From the NCBI GenBank assembly GCA_002897115.2, contig BCIH01000011.1, positions 93,472-157,471 of the forward strand: a DNA stretch of 64,000 nt, read 5' to 3'. Positions 48,654 through 58,636 of this stretch are shown here, in pieces. This DNA is from Prototheca cutis (Eukaryota; Chlorophyta; Trebouxiophyceae; Chlorellales; Chlorellaceae). A program made the position numbers and the translations under genes. Numbering within the stretch: the stretch's first letter is position 1; each line of letters starts with the position of its first letter. Under the pieces are notes generated by a model. That model worked only from the letters and a program-made list of their open reading frames with translations, was not told the DNA's origin and did not search any database.

Positions 48654-50077
48654 ATGGGGGCCTATTTGAGCCAACCTAAGACAGAGAAGGTGCGAACGAC
48701 GGGCTGTGCATGTATCGTCNCCGTCGGGGTCCCGGTGTCGACACAACCTGTCGTGGTGTTCGTGGCACCAAGCGGACCCATGCCCCCTGCCCCCACCCTG
48801 CCAGGAAACGTCGCTCGGGGAGGATGCCAAGTTTTGCTACGGCGTCTCGGCAATGCAGGGGTGGCGTGTGGACATGGTACGTTGTTGCGGGGTTCCGTGC
48901 GATACGGGCGAGCTCTGCTTTGAAACCGCCTCGGCTGCTGGGCCTTCGGGAGGGAGGTGGCGGAACCTAGCCAACCGACAAGGCCCGCTGCCCTTCCACG
49001 ACACGCGTCCCACCCCCACCACAACCCACAGGAGGACGCCCACGCCGCCATCCTGAACATTGACGACGCCAACTCGGGCTTCTTTGCGGTGTTTGATGGA
49101 CACGGCGGCAAAGAGGTGGCCAAATTTGCAGCGGTGCACGTGGTGCGTGGGTGGTGCTGTATGGCGTCTTGGGGATTGCGGCTGCATCAACATTGTACCA
49201 CCGCAGTTTGTTTGACCCGTTTGCATACATCTGTTCCGTCCCCACCACCCATCATCTACCACTCGCAGGCACGACTGTTGGTGGAGTCAGAGGCTTACAA
49301 GTCCAACGATGTCCCGTCGGCGTTGTCGGGTGCCTACCTTGGCCTCGATGAGCTGCTGTCGTTGCCGGAGCATCGTGAAGAACTGTTGGCAATGCGGGGC
49401 CCACCGGATGAGGAAGATGAAGAACCCACGTGCGTGGGGCAGTGGTTTTTCTTGGTTTCTTTAGTGTGTTTGGAAAAACCAGTTGGCACGGGAGGGGGCC
49501 TGTGCCTGTGCCCGGACCCCCCCCCCCCCAAAAAAAAAATCAACTGACTCACCCAACCCTTGCACAACGACATGCAGCAGTGATGACCGGGGCATGGTGA
49601 TCAGTGGGAGCAGCCTGCCGCCCAGCATCCTGGCGGCGCTGGGCCTGGGCCCAGACTCGGGCGTCGCCATCCGCCTCGTCCGTGGCGCCGGCGCTGGGGG
49701 CCTGACGCTGGAGGGCCTGGAGGCGGAGGATGACGAGGAAGGGGAAGAAGAAGAGGAGGCCGAGGAAGAAACCGAGGCTGAGGCCGAGGGCTACGTTGCT
49801 GTGGCGCGCGACGCAGGCCGCGGTCGTGGGGGTGGGAGTGGAGAGCCGCAGCGCCGCGACTCGTCGGCAGAGGGTATGTGTTGTGGGTGTGTGTGTGTTG
49901 GGGGGGGGGGGGGGGGCATGTGTTGGGGGGTGTTGTCAGGATGGGGTGCAAGGTTGAGCAGTCTGGCTGGAATGCGGGACGGCGGATGCCTGTCACGGCT
50001 AGCCAAGTCGCTGTGCCTGCTTCAGGACAGCAGAAGCCACCAGACACCAGTGTGCTCCCAGGGTCCTGCTTGACATG

Positions 50078-50115
<38 letters not shown>

Positions 50116-52310
50116 CTCTGATGCCGCTTGGCCGGTTCCATTTGGATGAGTGATTGTGGTGCAGACAATTATAGCAGCAAACAAGGCCGGGACGATGTTG
50201 AGCGGCTGGCTATTGCATGGGCCCTGGGCTTTGAGATCTGTACCGTGATTCCCCTCACAGTCGCAGNATCGACCGGGCCCCTCCATAACCCTTGCGCAGA
50301 CTCGGAGGATGCAAGCGGAGATGCCTCTGCCGGAGGTGCGCGATTTTGCTGTACAACTTTTGTTGTGGTGGGGCAGTCAGCTCCTCAATGGGTGCCTGTT
50401 TGCTTTCCGGCAGGGCCGTGCCTCGACTCACACACGGGCTCAGTCGTGCGCAGTGGACAAGCTTGCTCGCCCTTCCCTCCACTCGCCTGCAGACGCAAAG
50501 GCCAAAGCCAAGCGGAAGCGGGAGGGGGCAGCGGCCAAGGCCGCCCGTGGCCGCGCCGAGCGTGGAGGTGCGTTGCATGTTGTTTTCCATGTGAATGCAT
50601 GGGATGCCACGACGGGGTTGCGACTGTGGGGGTTGCCGGACGACAACACCCCTTGGCCTTGGCACACACCTTTTTGTACAATCCACTTCCGCACCCCCCG
50701 TCTCTCGCTCATCTCTGCCCATCCTTGCCCCCGCCCTGCCCTTGCAACACGCAGCAGCAGCTGTGCCGGCGGACGCTGCCCCGGCGGCGTCGCCGCCGGC
50801 CGTGGCGTCGCCCTTTGATGCCGAAGCCGACGAGACAGTGCCGTCAAGGGCAGAGCAGGGCAGCTCGGCATACGCGGCCATTGGCGCGGCGGGCAACGCC
50901 GAGCTGGGCACGTCGCCGGTGACCGGGGACGACCCGGGCACGCCCCCCGGTCAGGGTGAGGCCGACTATGTCGGGCCCTCTGCGGGCTGCACCGCCGTGG
51001 CCGCCGTGCTGCGGGCCGGGCGACTCACCGTCGCCAACGCCGGCGACTCGCGCTGCGTGCTGTCCCGCCGCGGCGGCGTCGCCCTGGCCCTCACTCGAGA
51101 TCACAAGCCCGACGACCCCGCTGAGTACGCACGCATCATGCGCGTGAGTGGCTTGGTGTGGTGTGGTTTGCCTGTTCTGTCTGGGTGCGTTTGTGACTTG
51201 CGTGTGCGTGTTGGGAAGGGAGGGGAGCCCTGTGGGATGGGTCTGGGAATGGTGGAGAGATGGTAGGCGGTAAGATGCCGCTGTACCCAACAAATGAAAT
51301 GTGCGCGACAACGATACCAAACAAAACAGGCGGGGGGCTTTGTGGCTGATGGGCGCGTGAATGGCTCGCTCAACCTGTCACGTGCGCTGGGTGACATGGA
51401 GTACAAGCAAGCCAAGGAGCTGAGCCCCGCGGAACAGGTGTGCGGAAAAAGCGGTTTAGCTTTTTGTCATGGATGGTGGTGGTATTGAGGGGTGCATTGC
51501 GGCGCTGGGGGTGCGTGCGTGGCGCATTTATGACTGGTGCCGTCCGGTCCTGGCTGTGTCTTGTCTGAATGGTGGGGGGGTCTGTCAGGACACCACCATG
51601 ACCACGGCAACCAGTCCCCCTGGTCGACAACGACGCATCCCCCTGCCCTCTCTTCCAGTCGGTGACGGCGCTGCCCGAGGTGCGGAGCGTGGAGCTCCAG
51701 CAGGGCGACGAGTTTTTGATCCTGGCATGCGACGGCATCTGGGACGTGCTCACGGTGCAAGAGGTGCGCTTGGAATTGCCTGTCGCTTGTTGTTAAGGGA
51801 AGCACCGCAGCCACTGACCCGGCAAACCCCCAGACCATTCCCCTCCCCCCCTCATTCTCACCATGCAGGCAGTGGACTTTGTGCGTGAGCGGCTGCTGCA
51901 GGGCACCACGCCCGCCAAGGTCTGCGAGGAGGTCTGCAATCGCTGCCTGGCACCAGACACCGACAACTGTGGCAAGGTGTGTGGAGTTGGGTTTAGTGCA
52001 GTGTTTGTGCCATGTGCTTTGGGGGAGGGTAGGGGTGAGGCAGGAGTTGGTTCGGGGGGGTGTTGGCGTGGGGCCGGGGGAATGGGGGGGGACAGGTCGC
52101 CGGCCGCTGGCCCTGCCAGGAGATCTGGTTAGGTTGGTGGGTGTCTATCAGGCCATGCAGAGGACCATCGCATACACATGTATGTTCTCAACCAAGCCAC
52201 CACACACTCTCTCCCTTCCACAGGGTTGTGACAACATGAGTGTCATCATTGTCGTGCTAAAGGAGTATGGCTTCCCGGAAGTGATTGCTGCGAGTGCGAA
52301 CGAGACTTGA
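48654..52310 (+). CDS. PP2C phosphatase, PPM1G-like, acidic insert (copy 1)
   Basis: A metal-dependent Ser/Thr phosphatase of the PP2C family. The N-terminus [12 protein letters not shown] resembles that of animal PPM1G, and Gly2 is a possible myristoylation site. Motifs in order: [38 protein letters not shown] (metal-binding Asp), then a long insert between the DGHGG and GDSR motifs. The insert holds a run of Glu/Asp (about 49722-49785), an RG-rich stretch and a Lys/Arg-rich stretch ([10 protein letters not shown], about 50500). PPM1G carries an acidic insert at the same place. Downstream: [61 protein letters not shown] and [12 protein letters not shown]. The stop is at 52308-52310. All metal ligands seem present. 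Introns hold a 35-G run and a C13-A10 run. Confidence 0.92.
50079..50113 (+). repeat. Intronic poly-G tract
   Basis: A run of 35 G in an intron of the first PPM1G-like gene, on the transcribed sense strand. Confidence 0.95.
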
Positions 52311-52789
52311 TCTGTGTGCAACAATGAAACTCGTTCCGTCCATGACTGTAGTTTGTGTAGCTGGATGGCAAGAATGCGAGGGGAGACTGCGAACGTGGGG
52401 GATGAGGCCGGGGTCCGGGCCGCTGCCTGCGCGCACCTAGGGTTCCAGGCCGCTGCCTGGACGAACACGGTGTGTCCTTGGCCTGGCGGGATCCGGCAGG
52501 GGAGGGCGATTCGAGAGACCCCAGCTCCTTTTGCCAACACGGCTGGGACATCGCCGAGGCGACGCTTTTTAGTCGGAATTGGAAATAAAGCGGGGGTCTT
52601 AAAAGCGCAAGGGTTTAAAAGGTGGACTGGCAATATTGGCCGTCCCTGGCTTTCCGGGACCCCTCGGCGCCCACGCCACCCCCTGGCGGTCACGGCTGGG
52701 ACCCGATCAGAACGTGCAAGGGGCAAGCTCTNGCAAATCTGAGGACCCGGACGTGATATCGCGGCGTCAGCGGGGCCGGCGCGGTTGGC
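52311..52789. other. Intergenic region between tandem phosphatase genes
   Basis: 3' flank of copy 1 and promoter of copy 2. A short imperfect direct repeat, GGCCGCTGCCTG, occurs at about 52429 and 52448. Confidence 0.4.
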
Positions 52790-53461
52790 ATGGGGCAGTA
52801 CCTCAGCGCTCCCGTGACCGACAAGGTGCGACACATCACGCGCCATTAGCGAACCCCTGGTGCCGGCACCCGGAGGCTCACACCAGACCCCCAACCATGC
52901 AGGAGTCGGGAGAGGGCCAGATAGAAGGAATCGCGTATGGATTCTCGAGCATGCAGGGATGGAGGGTGTCCATGGTGAGGGACCTGGAGTGAAGGGGGAG
53001 GCCCTGGGGCCTGCATCAGGCTGCTTGTCTGTGTGTGCACCCAAGCCCCACAGCTTCTCAAGGCAGTCATGGGGTGGACTGGGACGGCAAGGGTCGCCGG
53101 CAGCGAATCCAAGGCGCTGAGTATGTGCACACCAGCGCTCTTTGCACTTGCACTCCCCCCAGGAGGATGCGCACATCGTGGACCTGGACTTTGATTTCGA
53201 CAACAAGACCTCCCTCTTCTCCGTGTTTGATGGTCATGGAGGCAAGGCAGTAGCCCTATTCGCGGCACGGCACCTGGTATGCAGTCGTTTGGCCGCTGAT
53301 GAAGGGGTTTGTTTTGGGGTGGGAGGTTTGGCAGGACGCCCTTGGTGTTCGAGGGGCGGTGGGAGAGCGTTCCTTTTAAGAGCCCTTTCTGCTGCATCAG
53401 ACTGCACGAGCAGCGCCCTGCATGCCGGCCGCTATGCGTTCAGCATAGATACCCCCCGACC

Positions 53462-53505
<44 letters not shown>

Positions 53506-55091
53506 CTCTCTCAGGCTGCCAAGCTCAAGGAGACGGCCTCGTACAAGAGTGGGCGACTGGGCGCCGCATTGACCGAGGCGTACCGAGCCATCGACGAAGA
53601 CCTGAGCGGACCCGAGGGCTGGGCGGAGCTGGAGGAGATTCTCGCGCCGAAGAAGGGGTAAGAAAGTGATTGTGTGTGTTTTGAGGTTTAGGGGGCACGG
53701 GCCCGACTGGGGGTGGCGGGCCAGCCATCACCCCGGCCCACTTCTTCACAGGAACGAGAATCCTCCCCACACACAAAAAGAGAAAATAGAAAGGCACATA
53801 AAAGCACACACACCACCCACCTTGCAGGGCTCAGGTGTCATTGTTTGGGGACGTGGACCCGGCCATCGGAGAGAGCCTGGGCAGTGATGGCATTGAGGGT
53901 TCCGAGGGCAGCGCCGGGTCGGCGGGATCAGGGGTTCCGGCGGGTGGCCGGCGCCCTCGGCCCGATTCGGCCCGTGGGCTGAGCAAGACCCGGAGCAGCA
54001 GCGAGTTCCTGGCCAGCCACCTCCAGCGCGCGAGCATCGTGCCGGCGTCGCTGACTGCGAACCGGTCCCAGGACAGCCAGGAGTCGCCACTGGGCCTCTT
54101 CAACATGCCTGGCATCGGCGGCGACGGGGATAGTGGTGCGGAGGCGGCGGCACCCGACGGCGAAGCGCCCGTGGATCGCGCTGCAGACTCCACCACAGAN
54201 ACCGACGACGTGGCCGAAGCGCTGTTTGGCACGCACCCCGGCCTGACTGAACCCAGCTCTGCGGATGCCGAGACGCCCGGCGACGACTCGGGTCGGGCCA
54301 AGGCATACGGCTCTGGGTGCACGGCGATTTCGGCACTGATCCGCCCCGGGCGGCTGGTCGTGGCCAACACAGGCGACTCGCGGGGCGTGCTGTCACGCCG
54401 CGGTGTGGCCATCGCGCTGAGCCTGGACCACAAGCCCATCTTGTTCGAGGAAGCGCGGCGCATCATCCGCGCGGGTGGGTTTGTCCGTGACAACCGCATC
54501 AACGGCTCGCTCAACGTCAGCCGCGCTCTCGGCGACCTCGACTTTAAGCGCAACACCGCCCTGCCCCACACCGAACAGATGGCAAGTTGACTTGTTGGGG
54601 GGGGTAAGGGGGTTTGCCTGAATTGCTCCTGCCTCCTGTTGGATGATTGCATGCATGCATGCATGCCCGAACCCACTTGACGGCGTGCATTGCCCCAAAA
54701 CAAGCAAACAAGGTCTCACCGGCTCACTCACCCACCAACTAATCCACTCACACAGGTCATTTCCACACCCGACATCGAGACGGTGTCGCTGGCTGATGGC
54801 GATGAGTTTTTGATCCTGGCGTGCGACGGCATCTGGGACGTGATGAGCAACCAGGAGGCGGTGGACTTTGTGCGTCGACGGATCAAGTCGGGCACGAGCC
54901 TGCAGCACATTGCCGAGGCGGTGTGCGACGCGTGCCTGGCACCCGACCTCACGGGCATGTGCCGCGGCGCGGACAACATGTCGGTCATCATCGTCCTCTT
55001 CCGCAAGACCGCGCACCTGGACAGCGTCTGGGACCGCATGTGGACGTCCATGTGGAACCCACGTAGCCACAGCACCCGCAACGGCAGGTAG
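52790..55091 (+). CDS. PP2C phosphatase, PPM1G-like, Ser/Gly-rich insert (copy 2)
   Basis: This is a second PP2C of the same subfamily in direct tandem with copy 1. The N-terminus MGQYLSAPVTDK again gives a possible myristoylated Gly. Motifs: [67 protein letters not shown], then a Ser/Gly/Ala-rich insert (about 53830-54290) unlike the acidic insert of copy 1. The second half has [64 protein letters not shown] and [13 protein letters not shown]. Cys in the usual GDSRC is Gly here, but the metal-binding Asp residues are kept. The C-terminus is short and the stop is at 55089-55091. One intron ends in a CA-CT microsatellite directly before the acceptor. Confidence 0.92.
53463..53512 (+). repeat. 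(CA)n(CT)n tract at a 3' splice site
   Basis: Forty bases of CA then about ten of CT, followed immediately by CAG and the exon starting at 53515 of PPM1G-like copy 2. Confidence 0.95.
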
Positions 55092-55786
55092 CGTGTGCGC
55101 GTGGGAGTGTCNTGTGCATCGTGCGCACCGGCGGTCCTCAGGAGTTTGTGACCCCGGTGGTCGAACCGCACCCGCCGGCTGAACCGCACCTGCCGGCCAC
55201 CCGCCGAACAATCGCGTTGATCGATCGCGCTGACAACACCTCCCCCCGGGGTCCCGAGATGGGACCCCACACATGGTGGATGCCCGAGGCTGCCGCTTTT
55301 TCGATGCACACACCCGCGTCCAAGCGATGCCTTTTATACTCGGGCCGGGACCTGTCGGCGTGCACCCTTTCCATGCTGCGTTTTTGCCCCGAAACCCAGG
55401 CCAAAAGTATGCGCGCAGATGTGGGACCCAGTTGTCTGAGCAGTCATGCTCCCGACCGCGAGTCCCCAGCCACCCAAATTGGCGGTGGATGGTTCTGGAC
55501 GTTGCGTCGAGGCTCGAGGCTGCGGGAGACGCTCCACGCCGCACTGCGTTCGCTCTGCTGGCCTCACAGTCCTGCAACGCCGTCTGTATACTATGCGTGT
55601 TTGCCGGGAGCCTCGAACCCCTGTGCCCGTGTCCGTGAGTTGCCCCGTAACCCTTGTCGATGTTCGCGGCTGACCACCACAGCAGGGGAATGGCGTTTCG
55701 GAAAGCAGTGGAGGGAACAGCGTCCCACAGGTTGTCCAGCGTGAAGAAATGCAGGAGAAAGCCCAACGTCCCCTGGGTGCAGAAGG
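55092..55786. other. Intergenic region with an exon-like minus-strand ORF
   Basis: No gene is firmly supported. A minus-strand open stretch at about 55664-55770 reads FLLHFFTLDNLWDAVPSTAF and is flanked by a possible acceptor (CACCCAG) and donor (GTTACG), so it could be one exon of an unrecognised gene or a remnant. Confidence 0.3.
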
Positions 55787-55800
55787 AAAAACAGCCAAAA
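55787..55800 (-). terminator. Pol III-type T tracts after the permuted tRNA gene
   Basis: On the minus strand, TTTT (55797-55800) and TTTTT (55787-55791) follow the end of the 5' half of the tRNA by about 8 and 17 nt, as expected for RNA polymerase III termination. Confidence 0.6.
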
Positions 55801-55808
55801 GGTAGGGA

Positions 55809-55902
55809 TCAAAGTCTCATGTGCTAGGCCACTGCACCATACGCTCGCAAGTTGGAAGCCCGAAAGCAGAGCGTACAGGGGTTCGAACCCTGGTCTTGAG
55901 AT
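55809..55902 (-). tRNA. Circularly permuted tRNA-Gln(UUG) gene
   Basis: On the minus strand the 3' half comes first (55902 down to 55868) and the 5' half second (55846 down to 55809), joined by a 22-nt segment counting the discriminator base. Rejoined in tRNA order the parts form a full cloverleaf of about 72 nt. The acceptor stem is GAGCGTA/TACGCTC (7 of 7 pairs). The D stem is GTGC/GCAC with loop AGTGGCCTA. The anticodon stem is TGAGA/TCTCA (5 of 5). The anticodon loop is CTTTGAA with anticodon TTG. The variable loop is AGAC. The T stem is CAGGG/CCCTG with loop TTCGAAC. The discriminator is T, as usual in eukaryotic tRNA-Gln. The break falls in the anticodon loop next to position 37, the normal intron site. 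T tracts follow the 5' half. No CCA is encoded. A conventional reading in either direction gives no cloverleaf. Confidence 0.88.
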
Positions 55903-56429
55903 TAATTTACCCTGGGTCAACTCGTCAATCCAAAAGTGATTTAAAGTCGGTTTTTGTAACGCCATCGTAGATGCTCAGGCCGGAAATTGGTGTCACGATC
56001 TTGGGATTCAACCCCACCATTCGCGCACGTTGAAAGGTAGATCCAGAAATGCTTCAGGGGGTGCGGGCTGGCCGGTCGGTGGACCTTTCACCGAGCGGCT
56101 CAGCGGGAAGGCTGGCGGCCCGGAAGGGGCTACCTCGCCTTAGCGAGAAAAATCAAACTGGGCAGATGCCTTTGAGGGCCTGCCAGATGATTTGCGTGCA
56201 GCGTTCAATCATGTCCCTTGGTTGTTCTGGTGCTGCTGTTTGGTCGAGAATTGTGAGGACACCTTGGGCGGCAGCCAGTGCCTGCAGTACGCAGCTTAGA
56301 CGGCGGCGAGGAGCTGTGCACGGGCTGAACCCTCGGCTGCACGGGCTTGCTCCATTCCCGGTGCTCGCAGCGCAGGGAAAAGGATCTGTATATTTTCCAA
56401 AGAGGTGGGATCAAGCGGTCCTGCGAGCC
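55903..56429. promoter_or_regulatory. Upstream region of the permuted tRNA and ITPase genes
   Basis: About 530 bp lie between the minus-strand tRNA gene and the plus-strand ITPase start. No further RNA or protein gene was recognised. Confidence 0.35.
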
Positions 56430-57862
56430 ATGGCGTCCACGAACCAGGGGTCCACGGCCCCAGCGGTCAGCTTCACCACGGGCAACAAGAATAAACTCAG
56501 CGAGGTGACCAGAGGGGACTCGGGGAGCACTCTCTTGGCCTGTGCCCGGCTGGGACCAGACTTGCAGTGATTGGATTGACATAGCAAACGCGCGTTGCTG
56601 TCCATGGCGCACAGGTCATTGCCATTCTGGAGGAGCAGGGCCAACTGCCGTTCACCGTTGTGGCAGCGGACGTGGATCTGCCAGAGTTGCAGGTCTGTGA
56701 ACGAGCCAAGCTGTGCACACTGACTTGGAATGGGCTAGGATGTGGGTGCAATGTTGATGCACAGCAAGTGCATGCATCCGTAGGGCGAGGAAAGCTGCAA
56801 GATGTGAGTCTCGGCCATAGCACAACAGTTGCCCATACCCGAACGCAGGGGGAGCCCGACGACATTGCCCGGGAGAAATGCCGGCGAGCAGCAGATGTTG
56901 TTCGTGGCCCCGGTGAGCACGATGCAAATGCTGCTCCCGGCAGTGACAAGCGCTCCATGGAATGCATCACTCTCACCACTGCGTTGAGGTCCACTGCTGG
57001 GTTCCTGCCCGATGCTGCATGGATCTGGTTGGCTAGGCGCCCTTTCCACACCCACATCCACAACCAAACCCACGCCCGAAATCCGTGCAGTCTTTGTAGA
57101 GGACACGTGCCTGTGCTTTGAGGCCTACAAGGGTCTGCCTGGCCCCTACTGCAAGTGGTTCCTGTCCAAGGTCGGGCTCGATGGCCTGAACAAGATGCTG
57201 GATGGGTTTGAAGACAAGTCGGCATATGCGCTGTGCACCTTTGCATTCAGCCTGGGTGAGCGGGCGAGCATTGGGTTTCTTGTGTGTATCCTTGAGGGGC
57301 CATTGGAGGATTTGGGGGGGGGGGGGGGGGGGGGGGGCAGGCGACTGCCGCACCATGCACGGAGATGATGTGCCAGGGGTCGAATGGGAGTCCCGAGGTC
57401 CCTCAGTTGTTCAGCCATGCGAACGGCCCGAGCACGCAAGCATCGGCATACTCATGCACCAATGTCCTGCAGGACCAGGACACGAGCCTGAGGTGTTCAG
57501 TGGGCGCACAGATGGCCGGATAGTGCCGGCGAGGGGTGCACAGAACTTTGGCTGGGATCCCGTGTTCGAGCCCACCGGGTTTGACCAGGTGAGTCAGCGC
57601 GCATATCAAGGGTGTGTGTGCACGTGTGCGTGGGGGCCACATGAGTGGCCGGATGGGCAGGGGCCCTCCGATAGCGGGATCCCGGGCTGTCCTCTCGCGT
57701 TGTCCAGCTTCAACGACGACGTTGTCAAGCTCGCTTCTGTGACCGCGGACATTGCAGACATATGCGGAGATGGACAAAAGCACCAAGAACAGCATCTCGC
57801 ACCGGAGGCGGGCGCTGGACAAGCTTCGCCAGCGGCTGGTCGAGATTTACGAGTCCCAGTAA
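56430..57862 (+). CDS. Inosine triphosphate pyrophosphatase (ITPA/HAM1)
   Basis: ITPase hydrolyses ITP, dITP and XTP to monophosphates and cleans the nucleotide pool. The start [20 protein letters not shown] leads into the substrate-binding motif [11 protein letters not shown]. Next exons give [20 protein letters not shown] and [24 protein letters not shown], then [20 protein letters not shown] joined in phase across an intron. [18 protein letters not shown] follows. The late motif [15 protein letters not shown] is intact. The C-terminus is [20 protein letters not shown] with a stop at 57860-57862. The order and residues match human ITPA closely. One intron contains a 24-G run. Confidence 0.95.
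57314..57337 (+). repeat. Intronic poly-G tract
   Basis: A run of 24 G in an intron of the ITPase gene. Confidence 0.95.
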
Positions 57863-58636
57863 CTTCCCCGTTCCACAATCCAGAGCATGCAAATCTCCCA
57901 GCGGGAACATCATCACCTCTGTCTCGGTCGGGGATGATGCTGGGCGGGATGTCTGCATAAGTCTTGGGCGCAAATGCACTGCTGGCATCAGAGGGACACG
58001 TGTGTGCCTGGCGACATTGCCACCGCAGGCGTGCTAGAACCCCTCACAGGATGACTGTGCTGAGCCATTGTTGCTGCCCTCCAGATCGAAAAATTGTCCT
58101 CATCTCAACCAGAGGATCGCGAGTTCCTATCTCCCCCCGTTGGCCCTTGCCGTGGCATCCACGATGCTCTCGCCTGTCGCAACCTTATAGCTTGATCACA
58201 TCACCTCATGCAAAACTCGCGGGGCGTTGGAAAGAGAGGGCAAGCTGCAGGGCCGCTACAGGCATGCAGCATAAAACTCCAGAAAAGGCGGAAGGACACC
58301 GAGTTCGGTGTCAGCGCGAACCGACGGAGCGGGATGAACACTAATGACAGAGGTGGATGTCAGAAAATTCGTATCGGGGTTCAAGTTCAGAAACAGGTGT
58401 TTCCTCTCGATTTTCAGGGCCATCAAGACTCATGCAGCACCAGGGGTGTGTCTGGGATGTGCATTTGGTCTGGCCAACCTGTGAGTGGCTGGCAGTCCAC
58501 GTTGGAGCACTCGGGATGGAGAAGTCCGGGGAAAAAGGGGTTGTGTGCTAATTGCCAGGGGGGGAGAATGCCTGACTTCTCAAAGAAGTGGACGGCCTCG
58601 ACAGAACACCCGTCGCCTCCTTGGCCCAGGCCAGGT
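57863..58636. other. Convergent intergenic region
   Basis: 3' flanks of ITPase (+) and the hexose transporter (-). A long plus-strand open frame begins at 58208 and runs antisense through the transporter; it is judged a composition artefact. Confidence 0.45.

Noticed and set aside
55600..55640. T-arm-like sequence GGGGTTCGAGGC on the minus strand
   Set aside because: Only four of five T-stem pairs form and no acceptor, D or anticodon arm could be found nearby.
55980..56035. Second tRNA-like hairpin near the permuted tRNA
   Set aside because: The T stem does not pair over five positions and no matching half was found.
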